Below are positions 31,639-38,770 of a DNA stretch of 38,770 bases, piece after piece. Source of the stretch: an uncultured Hungatella sp. (GTDB lineage: Bacteria > Bacillota > Clostridia > Lachnospirales > Lachnospiraceae). The position numbers and the translations under genes were made by a program. How positions within the stretch are numbered: position 1 is the first letter of the stretch; each line of letters starts with the position of its first letter. Below the pieces are notes generated by a model. That model was not told where the DNA came from, made no database searches, and was given only the letters and a program-made list of their open reading frames with translations. Location: contig CAJUEJ010000036.1 of assembly GCA_910585435.1 (NCBI GenBank), positions 1 to 38,770 of the forward strand. Direction: 5' to 3'.

Positions 31639-32559
31639 TTACAGATAGCTTGTGAATCTCTTCTCAAACTTGAACTGGATCAGCGTAATTGTAATGATAA
31701 TCACCAGAAGCACCATTGCAATGGCACTTGCGTAGCCGAACTTAGAGCTGACAAAGGCGGTATTGTAAATATGGTAGGCCAAAACCTTGGTAGCCTCCCC
31801 AGGTCCGCCCTGTGTGGTGATGTACATGGTATCATAGGATTTAAAGGTGGATACCATCAAAAGTACCAGGATGTAGAATGTGGTAGGAGTTACGCAGGGC
31901 CAGGTAATACTCTTAAACTGCTGCCAGGTATTGGCGCCGTCTAAGGAAGCCGCCTCATACAATTCTCTGGAAACTCCCTGGAGAGCTGCCAGATACACAA
32001 TCATGTAATACCCCATGCCCTTCCATACGGTCAGGCCGATGATGGTAGGCAGAGCCCACGTAGTAGATGCCGCCCATCTGGGAGGATTGGCAATTCCCAG
32101 AGCCATGAGAACGCCGTTTACAGGTCCCCTGTCAGGATTGAACAAAGCCATCCATACAACTGCGATTGCCACCAGGGACGCAACGTATGGGAAGAACAGC
32201 ACAGAACGGAAAAATACACGCCCCTTAAGCGGCTTGTTCATCAGAATTGCCAGGAACAGGGATAAAGCCAAGGTAACCGGAACAGTCACCACTGTATAAT
32301 AAATCGTATTCTTCAGGGAGATCCAGAAGCTGTTGTCCCTGCTGAACATATAGATAAAATTTTCAAGTCCTACAAATTTGATGGGATTACCAGAGTCCCA
32401 CTCGCAAAAGCTGAGTAATAGAGAAAATACAATCGGCACAAAGGTAAAAAGAAAGAAGCCGATCAGGTTTGGCAAAATAAAGGAATATGCAACTAATGTT
32501 TTCCGCCGCCTCAGGGAATCTTTACTGGGAGTCTTTCCAGTTTTTGCATCCTTACCCAT
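31639..32559 (-). CDS. Carbohydrate ABC transporter permease (MalF/UgpA type)
   Basis: The 306-residue permease has a basic N terminus, six helices and the EAA loop ELYEAASLDGANTWQQFKSITWPCVTP. FILPNLIGFFLFTFVPIVFS is the first helix, typical of the family. The ATG at 32559 is chosen: AGGAGG is eight bases away, whereas an in-frame TTG at 32565 would be only two bases from it. An intercistronic hairpin separates it from the binding-protein gene, which probably lowers its expression relative to that gene. Confidence 0.93.
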   Translation of the reverse strand: MGKDAKTGKTPSKDSLRRRKTLVAYSFILPNLIGFFLFTFVPIVFSLLLSFCEWDSGNPIKFVGLENFIYMFSRDNSFWISLKNTIYYTVVTVPVTLALSLFLAILMNKPLKGRVFFRSVLFFPYVASLVAIAVVWMALFNPDRGPVNGVLMALGIANPPRWAASTTWALPTIIGLTVWKGMGYYMIVYLAALQGVSRELYEAASLDGANTWQQFKSITWPCVTPTTFYILVLLMVSTFKSYDTMYITTQGGPGEATKVLAYHIYNTAFVSSKFGYASAIAMVLLVIIITITLIQFKFEKRFTSYL

Positions 32560-32591
32560 AAACAAATCCTCCTATCTGAAAGAGTAATGAT

Positions 32592-32639
32592 AAAAACATA
32601 ACCGTCCGAAGGAATATTGTAAAGCCCCCGGACGGTTAT
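32592..32639 (-). terminator. Intercistronic stem-loop/attenuator between binding-protein and permease genes
   Basis: On the minus strand perfect 11-bp arms ATAACCGTCCG and CGGACGGTTAT (32629-32639 and 32598-32608) are followed by GTTTTTATC. It has terminator form but sits inside an operon. Partial termination or 3'-end protection of the upstream binding-protein message is the likely role. Confidence 0.8.
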
Positions 32640-32671
32640 CCCCAAATGTCATAACTTCTCAATTTAGAAAT

Positions 32672-34042
32672 TTACTGAGCGAGAACCTCAGAAACTCTGT
32701 CCTTAAACTGCTGGATACCTTCTTCCACAGTAACACTCTTGGTCATAATAGCACTGTGCTGCTCTGTATAGATGTTATCTGCATCTTTGCCCTTTGGATT
32801 CAGAGGAGTCTCAAGCAGGTTATTCTCACAGGAAACATACTTGGAAAGTCCTTCTGGTGCATTTACATAGGTCTGTGGCAGTGCATCGAAGATCTCCTTG
32901 ATGGCGTCAGAGCTGTATCCTGGGATAATACCACAGGAAGCCAATGTCTTGGCACCTTCCTCACCACAGACGAAGGTTAAGAACTGCCATGCCTCTGCAG
33001 GATGCTTTGCATATGCGCCGATGGAAACAGGAGTCACACCGCCGATACAGTTTTCATTGCCAACGCCCTCATTGCTTGGAAGAGAGCATACGCCCCACTT
33101 AAATCCGTTCTCGCCTTCTGCATTCTCACACAGCATGTTGATGAACCAGGTACCAATCTGCAGCATAGCAGCCTGCTGATTGTAGAACACACCGCTGTAG
33201 TGAATATTGGAGGACTTTAATGCGCCGTAATCCTGGATAACGCCCTCATCCTGCATAGCCAGGAACTCATTGTAATAAGGAATCAGGTTGTCATAGGTTT
33301 CAACATCAAACAGGTTGAATTTTTCTTCTCTGTTTGCATACATACCTACGTTGGAAGCCCATGTATGTGCGTGAGCACCATAAACCTTGTCATTGCCTTC
33401 TCCGCTGGTCATCTTTGTAGCCAGTTCATGGTATTCCTGAATGGTCATACCGTCTTCCGGATAAGCAACGCCTGCTGCATCAAACAGGTCCTTGTTGTAG
33501 AAAATCAGGTTGTTGTCATAACGGAAGGGAAGTGCATATGTATTGCCGTCCAGAGCCAGAGCCTCTACCAGACCGGAGTAGTTTGCTGAATCAAAGCTGC
33601 TGTCGCTTGCAATCAGGTCATCCAGAGCATAGATATGTCCCTGATTGATCAGTGCTGACAATGCCGGGGTTGATTTTGTGAACACAACATCAAAGTCCTG
33701 CTTGCCGCTTAACTGCGTCACAATAACGTTATCATACTCATCTGCCGTAAACTCTACAACCTCAACCTTTACATTTGGGTATTTCTCCTCAAATGCGCTG
33801 ATCATGGTCTTGTAGTATTCAGTATTGGAATAATCCCATAAAGCTACCTTGATAGTTACATCCTCACCGGTTGCTTCCTTTACCTCAGCCTGTACGGCTG
33901 CTGCTGTTGTGGTCTCTGCCGCTGCTGTCGTGGAATCTCCGCCGCCGCTTCCACCGCTGCTGCTTCCGCCGCCGCATCCTGCCAGTGTGCCAACTACCAT
34001 GGCAGCTGCCAAAATTCCTGCTGCTAATCTTCTTTTTTTCAT
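32672..34042 (-). CDS. Carbohydrate ABC transporter substrate-binding lipoprotein
   Basis: The 456-residue precursor starts with a lipoprotein signal (MKKRRLAAGILAAAMVVGTLAGC, Cys23). A Gly/Ser/Thr/Ala linker follows, then a family-1 solute-binding fold: VKVEVVEFTADEYDNVIVTQLSGK, YALPFRYDNNLIFYNKDLFDAAG, and VGNENCIGGVTPVSIGAYAKHPAEAWQFLTF. It captures an oligosaccharide or glycoside outside the membrane for the two following permeases. The ligand is unknown; the operon enzymes point to a uronic-acid-containing sugar. It follows the DUF2264 gene by 33 bases. Confidence 0.94.
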   Translation of the reverse strand: MKKRRLAAGILAAAMVVGTLAGCGGGSSSGGSGGGDSTTAAAETTTAAAVQAEVKEATGEDVTIKVALWDYSNTEYYKTMISAFEEKYPNVKVEVVEFTADEYDNVIVTQLSGKQDFDVVFTKSTPALSALINQGHIYALDDLIASDSSFDSANYSGLVEALALDGNTYALPFRYDNNLIFYNKDLFDAAGVAYPEDGMTIQEYHELATKMTSGEGNDKVYGAHAHTWASNVGMYANREEKFNLFDVETYDNLIPYYNEFLAMQDEGVIQDYGALKSSNIHYSGVFYNQQAAMLQIGTWFINMLCENAEGENGFKWGVCSLPSNEGVGNENCIGGVTPVSIGAYAKHPAEAWQFLTFVCGEEGAKTLASCGIIPGYSSDAIKEIFDALPQTYVNAPEGLSKYVSCENNLLETPLNPKGKDADNIYTEQHSAIMTKSVTVEEGIQQFKDRVSEVLAQ

Positions 34043-34075
34043 TACTTTTTTCCTCTCTTTCCTTGCATATTTATA

Positions 34076-35950
34076 TTAAATTAAATTTAATATCACTTTT
34101 ACTGTCTCGCCCTTCCAGGTGACGGAAACCTGCGTCTCACCTATCTCCACCGCCGGTTTCTCCTCCATCAGGCTTTTCCAGTCCTTATAAAAATCACCTG
34201 CCACGCTGGTGACTATCAGATGATTTCCCGGCTCCAGCTGTGCCTTCACCGTAGGAATCACCGTCAGATTGTAGAACAGGTTTGTATTTGCAAAGGGGAT
34301 CTCCAGCTCTGCCCTGTCTCCTGTCTCGCTGACAATACCGCTGCTGCCCCAGGGAAACCCTGCAAAAACACTTGTCTCTGTCTTATGGACATCCTTTGCC
34401 TCAAAACGGCCTGTGGCTCTTCCCGGTATCACCTTAAAGCACTCCTCCTGAGGAAGGGCAAAGCCGCCGTCCGCAATCTCGATTGCCTCTCTCGTCTTAA
34501 TCTGATGAACTCTGACATGCCATGGCGAGCAGGGCACCACTGTGCTTGTCACCTCCACCCCGTTCATAGGGGAGTACACTGTAGTAAGGCTCTTGTCATC
34601 TCCGTAAAAATCTGTCATTCCATAACGCATACAGTATCGGTTCTCCCCTTTGCGGGAGAATGCCAGCGTGCTGTCAAATGCCCCACTCTCCAGGGAATCC
34701 CCCTTGGAGATACTGAAGCCAAACTGGTTGGAGTAAACAAACTTTTCATACTTGGCAGGGCTTTGTCCGTGATCTCCCTTGCAATGCTGCCCGGTAACAT
34801 AAGCCAGAAGGTGATTGTTCTCATCATGGGTAATCAGCATATGAGGATATTTCAGATACTTCTTAGGCTCATAAGGATAGTCCTTAGGCTCTGCCGTCCA
34901 GAAGGGATGGTCATCATTCAGTCCCAGCATCACAAATGCCTTGCTGCTCCAGTAAGGAGAGCCGGAACTGTTATAATTCTCGCTCATAGCGATATTGGGG
35001 TATCCATACCCGATGGTCAGCGCCCCTCCATTGTCAAAAATCGGCCTTCTCACCCATGATTCCAGATTCTTAAGCACCAGATTCTTAAGCACTCCATAGT
35101 CCAGATCAAGGCCTGCATAAGCCATACCCACAAAAGGCCCACAGTGCGCGTACCGGTAAGTAAGGCTTCTCCCGAAGGGAAGCTCTGCGCCGTCATTGGC
35201 AAACCAATATACAAAATCGTGGAAAAACTGAGTCCCCCTGTCCCTGAATACCTGACACCGCTCCGGGTCATATTCTTCCATCAGTTTACTGTAAACCAGT
35301 CCATAAAAATGAATGGCAAACGCCACATAATAATCCACCTGCCCCGGACTTCCGTCACAATACCAGCCGTCGCCTAAGTAGCACTGCTCCACAATGCGGA
35401 AATCTTCCTCTGTCTTCTCCTCAAACCAGGGAAGCCCCAAAAGCCGGAGTGCCACATTGGTCAAAATACGGAAATAACGCCAGTTATTCTTCGGCATGTC
35501 GTAGTGGTTGATCTGATTCAGCCAGTTGTACAGATTTTCCTTCTGCTTTTCTGTCAGATCCTCCCACAAAGCCCTGGGATTTAACAACATAGAAAATGCC
35601 ACTGCCGGAGCTTCCACCATCTTCTGGTCGAAATCAAACATATCGCCCCAGTATTCTTCATCCTCCGGTGTGGTACCATGAATAATTCCCTCTTTATACC
35701 ATTGAAGCCAGCCGTCAATCTCCTTCCTGGTTTCAGGAGGAAGTCCGGAATTATCCGCCGACCACAGAGGCCCCAGCCCCCACATCACTCTGGCAAATCC
35801 TTCCATCCTGGCTGACTTTTCCCCATAATGCACTCCCGCGTCCCCCACATGCAAAAAAGCATGTCCCGGACTGTAAAGGGGTTTTAAAGGCCTTATAATA
35901 TCAAGAAACAGATGAACCGCATCACTTCTGGTTTTCAATGATACTTCCAT
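34076..35950 (-). CDS. DUF2264 family protein, probable uronide-active glycoside hydrolase
   Basis: The 624-residue protein has no signal peptide. An N-terminal alpha/alpha-toroid-like domain (about 1-390) includes ARVMWGLGPLWSADNSGLP, NNWRYFRILTNVALRLLGLPW, DGWYCDGSPGQVDYYVAFAIHFYG and NYNSSGSPYWSSKAF. A C-terminal beta-sandwich follows (from about 400). These match DUF2264. From memory, this family has been linked to a CAZy beta-glucuronidase family (GH154), which I cannot verify here. Acidic residues in the DGWYCDGSPGQ segment are catalytic candidates. It is the first gene of the operon, divergent from AraC. The start at 35950 leaves six bases after AAAGGA; the ATG at 35956 abuts that site. 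Confidence 0.75.
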   Translation of the reverse strand: MEVSLKTRSDAVHLFLDIIRPLKPLYSPGHAFLHVGDAGVHYGEKSARMEGFARVMWGLGPLWSADNSGLPPETRKEIDGWLQWYKEGIIHGTTPEDEEYWGDMFDFDQKMVEAPAVAFSMLLNPRALWEDLTEKQKENLYNWLNQINHYDMPKNNWRYFRILTNVALRLLGLPWFEEKTEEDFRIVEQCYLGDGWYCDGSPGQVDYYVAFAIHFYGLVYSKLMEEYDPERCQVFRDRGTQFFHDFVYWFANDGAELPFGRSLTYRYAHCGPFVGMAYAGLDLDYGVLKNLVLKNLESWVRRPIFDNGGALTIGYGYPNIAMSENYNSSGSPYWSSKAFVMLGLNDDHPFWTAEPKDYPYEPKKYLKYPHMLITHDENNHLLAYVTGQHCKGDHGQSPAKYEKFVYSNQFGFSISKGDSLESGAFDSTLAFSRKGENRYCMRYGMTDFYGDDKSLTTVYSPMNGVEVTSTVVPCSPWHVRVHQIKTREAIEIADGGFALPQEECFKVIPGRATGRFEAKDVHKTETSVFAGFPWGSSGIVSETGDRAELEIPFANTNLFYNLTVIPTVKAQLEPGNHLIVTSVAGDFYKDWKSLMEEKPAVEIGETQVSVTWKGETVKVILNLI

Positions 35951-35987
35951 AACCATTCCTTTCTCCCCATGAGTAATTTTATTAACC

Positions 35988-36003
35988 TTTGCATCAATGC
36001 AAA
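35988..36003. promoter_or_regulatory. Palindrome (candidate operator) upstream of the DUF2264 operon
   Basis: TTTGCAT-CA-ATGCAAA is a perfect 7-2-7 palindrome, 38-53 bases before the first gene of the operon and downstream of the candidate -10 at 36059-36064. It fits a dimeric regulator's site better than a typical AraC direct repeat. Confidence 0.45.
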
Positions 36004-36350
36004 ATAAAAAATAGTAATTTTAACTTGTTCTCAGAGGATAAATGATTTATTATTAGATATTATAGACATTTTTAATGCCCGATTTTCCAAAAAACTTACT
36101 ACATTATGAATGTGTATATTCTACCATACTTTTTTTCTTCATATATGAGGTATCATGCTACGTTTATGTCATATTATGCTATCTTATTTGTTCATAACTT
36201 TTATTTTTTTCGAAACTAATTGGGATTTTTTTAGATGAATTGCACAGTAAACCTGCATGCAGCCTTTGATGCTGCACCAGCCATCCTGTGAAGATTTGCA
36301 GCAAGAATTCCATACTTTTACAGCTATAGCAGAAAGGATGCAGGGCTTCC
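36004..36350. other. Divergent regulatory region between the glycan operon and the AraC gene
   Basis: The gene-free stretch 35951-36350 is markedly AT-rich. It holds a perfect minus-strand -10, TATAAT (36059-36064), with no recognisable -35 at 16-18 bases, which fits an activator-dependent promoter. Near the AraC start is a small inverted repeat, TGCAGC (36258-36263) and GCTGCA (36271-36276). I found no convincing plus-strand promoter or direct repeats for AraC binding. Confidence 0.5.
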
Positions 36351-37238
36351 ATGATCAATCAGATACCTACCGAATATATTTATCAATATCTTCTCTCCCA
36401 CAGAAGTTCCCGGGAACAGCTGGAACGTACGCTTCATGTACATCCCAACGCCTATGAGATCATGCTGTTTAAAAGCGGAAATGTAGATTATTTTATTAAT
36501 GATACCACCTACCATCTGAAGCCAGGCGATCTGACCTTTGTCCGTCCCAATGACATTCACGGATATTTCGTCCATGATAACTCGCCATATGAGAGGCTTC
36601 CGGTACATATCAACGAAAACTTTATCACCGGCCTCTCCACCGGCCAGACGGATCTGCTGGCCTGCTTTTCTGCGCCTTCTCCTTCCCCGGCCCGTTTAAA
36701 CCAGGAGCAGATCAAACAGTTTGAGCAATGCGTGGATTCCTCCATACAGGCAATCAACGAAAATGTTTTCGGCTGCGACGTATGGCTTAAGTCCAATCTT
36801 TCCATCATCCTGCTTCTAGCCAACTCAGCCCAGCAGCAGAATGATCTGGAGTCCAATGACATCCTTCCCAAAATCGTCCAGGATGCCATCGCCTACATTA
36901 ACAGCAACTTTTCCAATGCCATATCCATTCAGGGCATTGCTGATCACTTAAGTATCAGCCGTTCCCGGCTGTGTCATGTTTTTAAGGAATTTATGGGGAT
37001 CTCCCTGTGGAATTACGTAGTCATCCGGCGGATTCAGCACGCCCAGGCGCTATTAAAACAGGGCGTATCCATCACCACCGCCTGTTTTGAGTGCGGTTTT
37101 CAGAATTACGCCCATTTTATAAAAGTATTTACTAAATTTGTAGGCAGCTCCCCGGGAAAATATGCCAAGGAGCTTAAGATGCATCAGAGGGACGACTCCA
37201 CGCCGAATGACCCCCCCGCCCAGGAAAATCCCGGCTAA
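36351..37238 (+). CDS. AraC-family transcriptional regulator with cupin sensor domain
   Basis: The 295-residue regulator has an N-terminal cupin (YEIMLFKSGNVDYFINDTTYHLKPGDLTFVRPNDIHGY) that senses a sugar. The C-terminal pair of helix-turn-helices (about 185-285) reads ISIQGIADHLSISRSRLCHVF, then VSITTACFECGFQNYAHFIKVF followed by SSPGKYAK. It is diverged from the DUF2264-ABC-GH2 operon and is its likely activator. The AAAGGA site lies about 13 bases before the ATG, which suggests weak translation. The C-terminal tail (RDDSTPNDPPAQENPG) is dispensable-looking. Confidence 0.93.
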   Translation: MINQIPTEYIYQYLLSHRSSREQLERTLHVHPNAYEIMLFKSGNVDYFINDTTYHLKPGDLTFVRPNDIHGYFVHDNSPYERLPVHINENFITGLSTGQTDLLACFSAPSPSPARLNQEQIKQFEQCVDSSIQAINENVFGCDVWLKSNLSIILLLANSAQQQNDLESNDILPKIVQDAIAYINSNFSNAISIQGIADHLSISRSRLCHVFKEFMGISLWNYVVIRRIQHAQALLKQGVSITTACFECGFQNYAHFIKVFTKFVGSSPGKYAKELKMHQRDDSTPNDPPAQENPG

Positions 37239-37303
37239 GGCTGAACCTGTATTGGGGAAGGCTGTATTCCGTAAGGCTGCCTCTGCCTCATGTTTGCAGG
37301 GCC

Positions 37304-38692
37304 TTATACAAGGCTTTTCTGTCCGTCCAGCTGTTTCCTGAAAAGCTTCAGGGCCTCTTCCATAGCTGACCGCCCTGGTGCGCCCAGGGTTATCCTTTTT
37401 TCCACGCAGGTCTTCATGCTGATGGCCTCATAGATGTCTTCCTCAAAGACCGGGCTGATGGCCTTATACTCATCCAGTGTCATATCGTCCAGAGCCTTGT
37501 CCTTTTCAATACAGTATAAAACCAGCTGTCCTACGATGCCGTGGGCATCCCGGAAAGCCACCCCGTGCTTCACCAGATAATCCGCCGCATCCGTGGCATT
37601 GGTGAAGCCTTTTTTTGCGCTGGCTTCCATCACATCTTTTTTGAAGGTCATGGTGGAAATCATCCCCGTAAACAGGGCCAGGCATCCCTTTACAGTGTCA
37701 ATGGCATCAAAGGTAAGCTCCTTGTCCTCCTGGATGTCCTTGTTGTAAGCCAGAGGAAGGCCTTTCATGGTGGTGAGCATGGACACCAGGGCGCCGTATA
37801 CCCGTCCGGTCTTCCCCCGCACCAGCTCCGCGATATCCGGGTTCTTCTTCTGAGGCATGATGCTGCTCCCGGTGCTGTAGGCATCGTCAATCTCCACAAA
37901 CTGGTATTCGTTGCTGTTCCAGATGATAATCTCCTCGCTGAACCTGCTGAGATGCATGGCTATGAGGGACAGCGCGCCAAGCAGTTCTATAATATAGTCT
38001 CTGTCAGACACAGAGTCCATGCTGTTTAAGGTAGGCCCGTAAAAGCCCAGCAGCTGCGCCGTGTATTCCCTGTCTAAAGGATATGTGGTTCCAGCCAGGG
38101 CGCCTGCCCCCAGCGGGCAGTAGTTCATCCTCTCATAGATATCGTGAAGCCTCTGCCTGTCTCTCTCAAACATCTGAAAATACGCCCCCACATGGTGGGC
38201 CAGGGTCACCGGCTGGGCCTTTTGCAGATGGGTAAAGCCAGGCATAAAGGTGTCCAGATTAGCCTCCATGATTTTAAGCAGCTCTTCCATCAGTTTTTTT
38301 GTCAGGCTGTCGATCTCCCCGATCTCATCCCTGCAGTAAAGCTTCATGTCCAGGGCCACCTGATCGTTGCGGCTGCGCCCCGTATGAAGCCGTTTGCCTG
38401 CCTCTCCGATCCGCTGGGTTAAATTGGCTTCAACAAAAGAATGAATATCCTCATGCTCCTTGGTAAATTCCAGCTTTCCAGACTGAATGTCTTCCAGAAT
38501 CCCTTTAAGCCCCTTTAAGATGGCCTCCTTATCCTCCTCTGACACAATCCCCTGCTTTGCCAGCATAGTCACATGGGCCATGCTGCCCTCAATATCCTGC
38601 CGGTAAAATTTCTGGTCAAAGGACAGGGATTCATTAAAATTGTGTACCAGCTGATTCTCCTCCTTGGTGAATCGTCCTCCCCACAGCTTCAT
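37304..38692 (-). CDS. argH: Argininosuccinate lyase
   Basis: The 462-residue enzyme of the fumarase/aspartase superfamily splits argininosuccinate to arginine and fumarate, the last step of arginine synthesis. Visible motifs are MKLWGGRFTK at the start, HTGRSRNDQVA (103-113), TPGFTHLQKAQP-type with catalytic His155, and the signature GSSIMPQKKNPD (275-286) with the catalytic serine. Length is normal. GGAGGAATTAAGG precedes the ATG. argG is not next to it on this side; the upstream end lies beyond the window. No terminator hairpin with a U-tract was seen after its stop. Confidence 0.97.
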   Translation of the reverse strand: MKLWGGRFTKEENQLVHNFNESLSFDQKFYRQDIEGSMAHVTMLAKQGIVSEEDKEAILKGLKGILEDIQSGKLEFTKEHEDIHSFVEANLTQRIGEAGKRLHTGRSRNDQVALDMKLYCRDEIGEIDSLTKKLMEELLKIMEANLDTFMPGFTHLQKAQPVTLAHHVGAYFQMFERDRQRLHDIYERMNYCPLGAGALAGTTYPLDREYTAQLLGFYGPTLNSMDSVSDRDYIIELLGALSLIAMHLSRFSEEIIIWNSNEYQFVEIDDAYSTGSSIMPQKKNPDIAELVRGKTGRVYGALVSMLTTMKGLPLAYNKDIQEDKELTFDAIDTVKGCLALFTGMISTMTFKKDVMEASAKKGFTNATDAADYLVKHGVAFRDAHGIVGQLVLYCIEKDKALDDMTLDEYKAISPVFEEDIYEAISMKTCVEKRITLGAPGRSAMEEALKLFRKQLDGQKSLV

Positions 38693-38735
38693 CCTTAATT
38701 CCTCCTATTTGTTTTTATAACTTCTCGGAATCTTC

Positions 38736-38755
38736 AGCCCTTATTTCACAGGGCT
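38736..38755. other. Short inverted repeat in the argH leader
   Basis: AGCCCT (38736-38741) and AGGGCT (38750-38755) form a 6-bp stem with an 8-base loop, about 45 bases before argH. It has neither T-box nor clear ARG-box sequence. The role is unknown, and the upstream part is cut by the window end. Confidence 0.3.
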
Positions 38756-38770
38756 TTCAGAACCTTTTTT

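Noticed and set aside
34220..35059. Long open frame antisense to the DUF2264 gene
   Set aside because: No ribosome site; the product is Cys/His/Leu-rich without domain character. The opposite strand has a well-formed family protein, so it is a shadow of its codon pattern.
32672..35950. Horizontal transfer or mobile-element origin of the glycan locus
   Set aside because: No transposase, integrase, flanking repeat or attachment site is visible, and codon use of the genes resembles the neighbours.
38693..38770. T-box or arginine operator in the argH leader
   Set aside because: Only a 6-bp inverted repeat is visible. There is no T-box core and no ARG-box-like pair, and the region is cut by the window edge.

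Overview
The window looks like ordinary chromosome of a motile, Gram-positive, gut-type anaerobe of the Lachnospiraceae (Enterocloster / Hungatella / Lachnoclostridium-like). The basis is the mid-range G+C, strong AGGAGG ribosome sites, a Bacillus-like flgM-flgN-flgK-flgL-(yviE position)-fliW-csrA order, GW-type cell-wall-binding proteins, a giant fused 2-hydroxyacyl-CoA dehydratase activase and an ABC/AraC glycan-utilisation locus. The genus is an inference. I see no rRNA, CRISPR, phage or insertion sequence.

Layout. (1) 1-232: three minus-strand tRNAs (Pro-TGG, Gly-TCC, partial Arg-TCT) behind a perfect consensus promoter. (2) 583-5259, minus: corA, a rhomboid-like membrane protein with a zinc-ribbon tail, pyruvate kinase and a diaminopimelate decarboxylase, probably one operon from a perfect consensus promoter. 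(3) 5467-9741, plus: one 1424-residue activase/dehydratase fusion. (4) 9791-17038, minus: seven genes (FliK/YlqG-like, FlhB-tail/YlqH-like, two paralogous wall-binding proteins, lytic transglycosylase, PilZ protein, glycosyltransferase) headed by a sigma-28-like promoter. (5) 17282-22654, plus: late flagellar operon flgM to csrA, also with a sigma-28 -10 element. (6) 22720-22938, minus: a small HMA metal-binding protein under a SmtB/ArsR-type operator. (7) 23170-25410, minus: polar amino-acid ABC transporter. (8) 25661-26533, plus: methionine aminopeptidase with a SEC-C zinc motif. (9) 26610-27992, minus: MATE exporter. (10) 28116-35950, minus, with a divergent AraC regulator at 36351-37238: a glycan/glucuronide utilisation locus (DUF2264 protein, solute-binding protein, two permeases, TIM-barrel isomerase, GH2 beta-glucuronidase-like enzyme). 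(11) 37304-38692, minus: argininosuccinate lyase.

How the parts fit. Regions 4 and 5 are divergent and share a 243-bp intergenic stretch with sigma-28-like elements on both strands. Wall remodelling, a c-di-GMP receptor candidate and a glycosyltransferase may therefore be co-expressed with late flagellar genes. In region 10 the binding protein and permeases would import an oligosaccharide or glucuronide. The cytoplasmic GH2 and DUF2264 enzymes would open it and the isomerase would channel the sugar. No ATPase gene is present, so a shared MsmK-type ATPase elsewhere is presumed. The items most worth pursuing are the DUF2264/GH2 uronide locus, the flagellum-linked wall/PilZ operon, the rhomboid-like zinc protein and the orphan metal operator.
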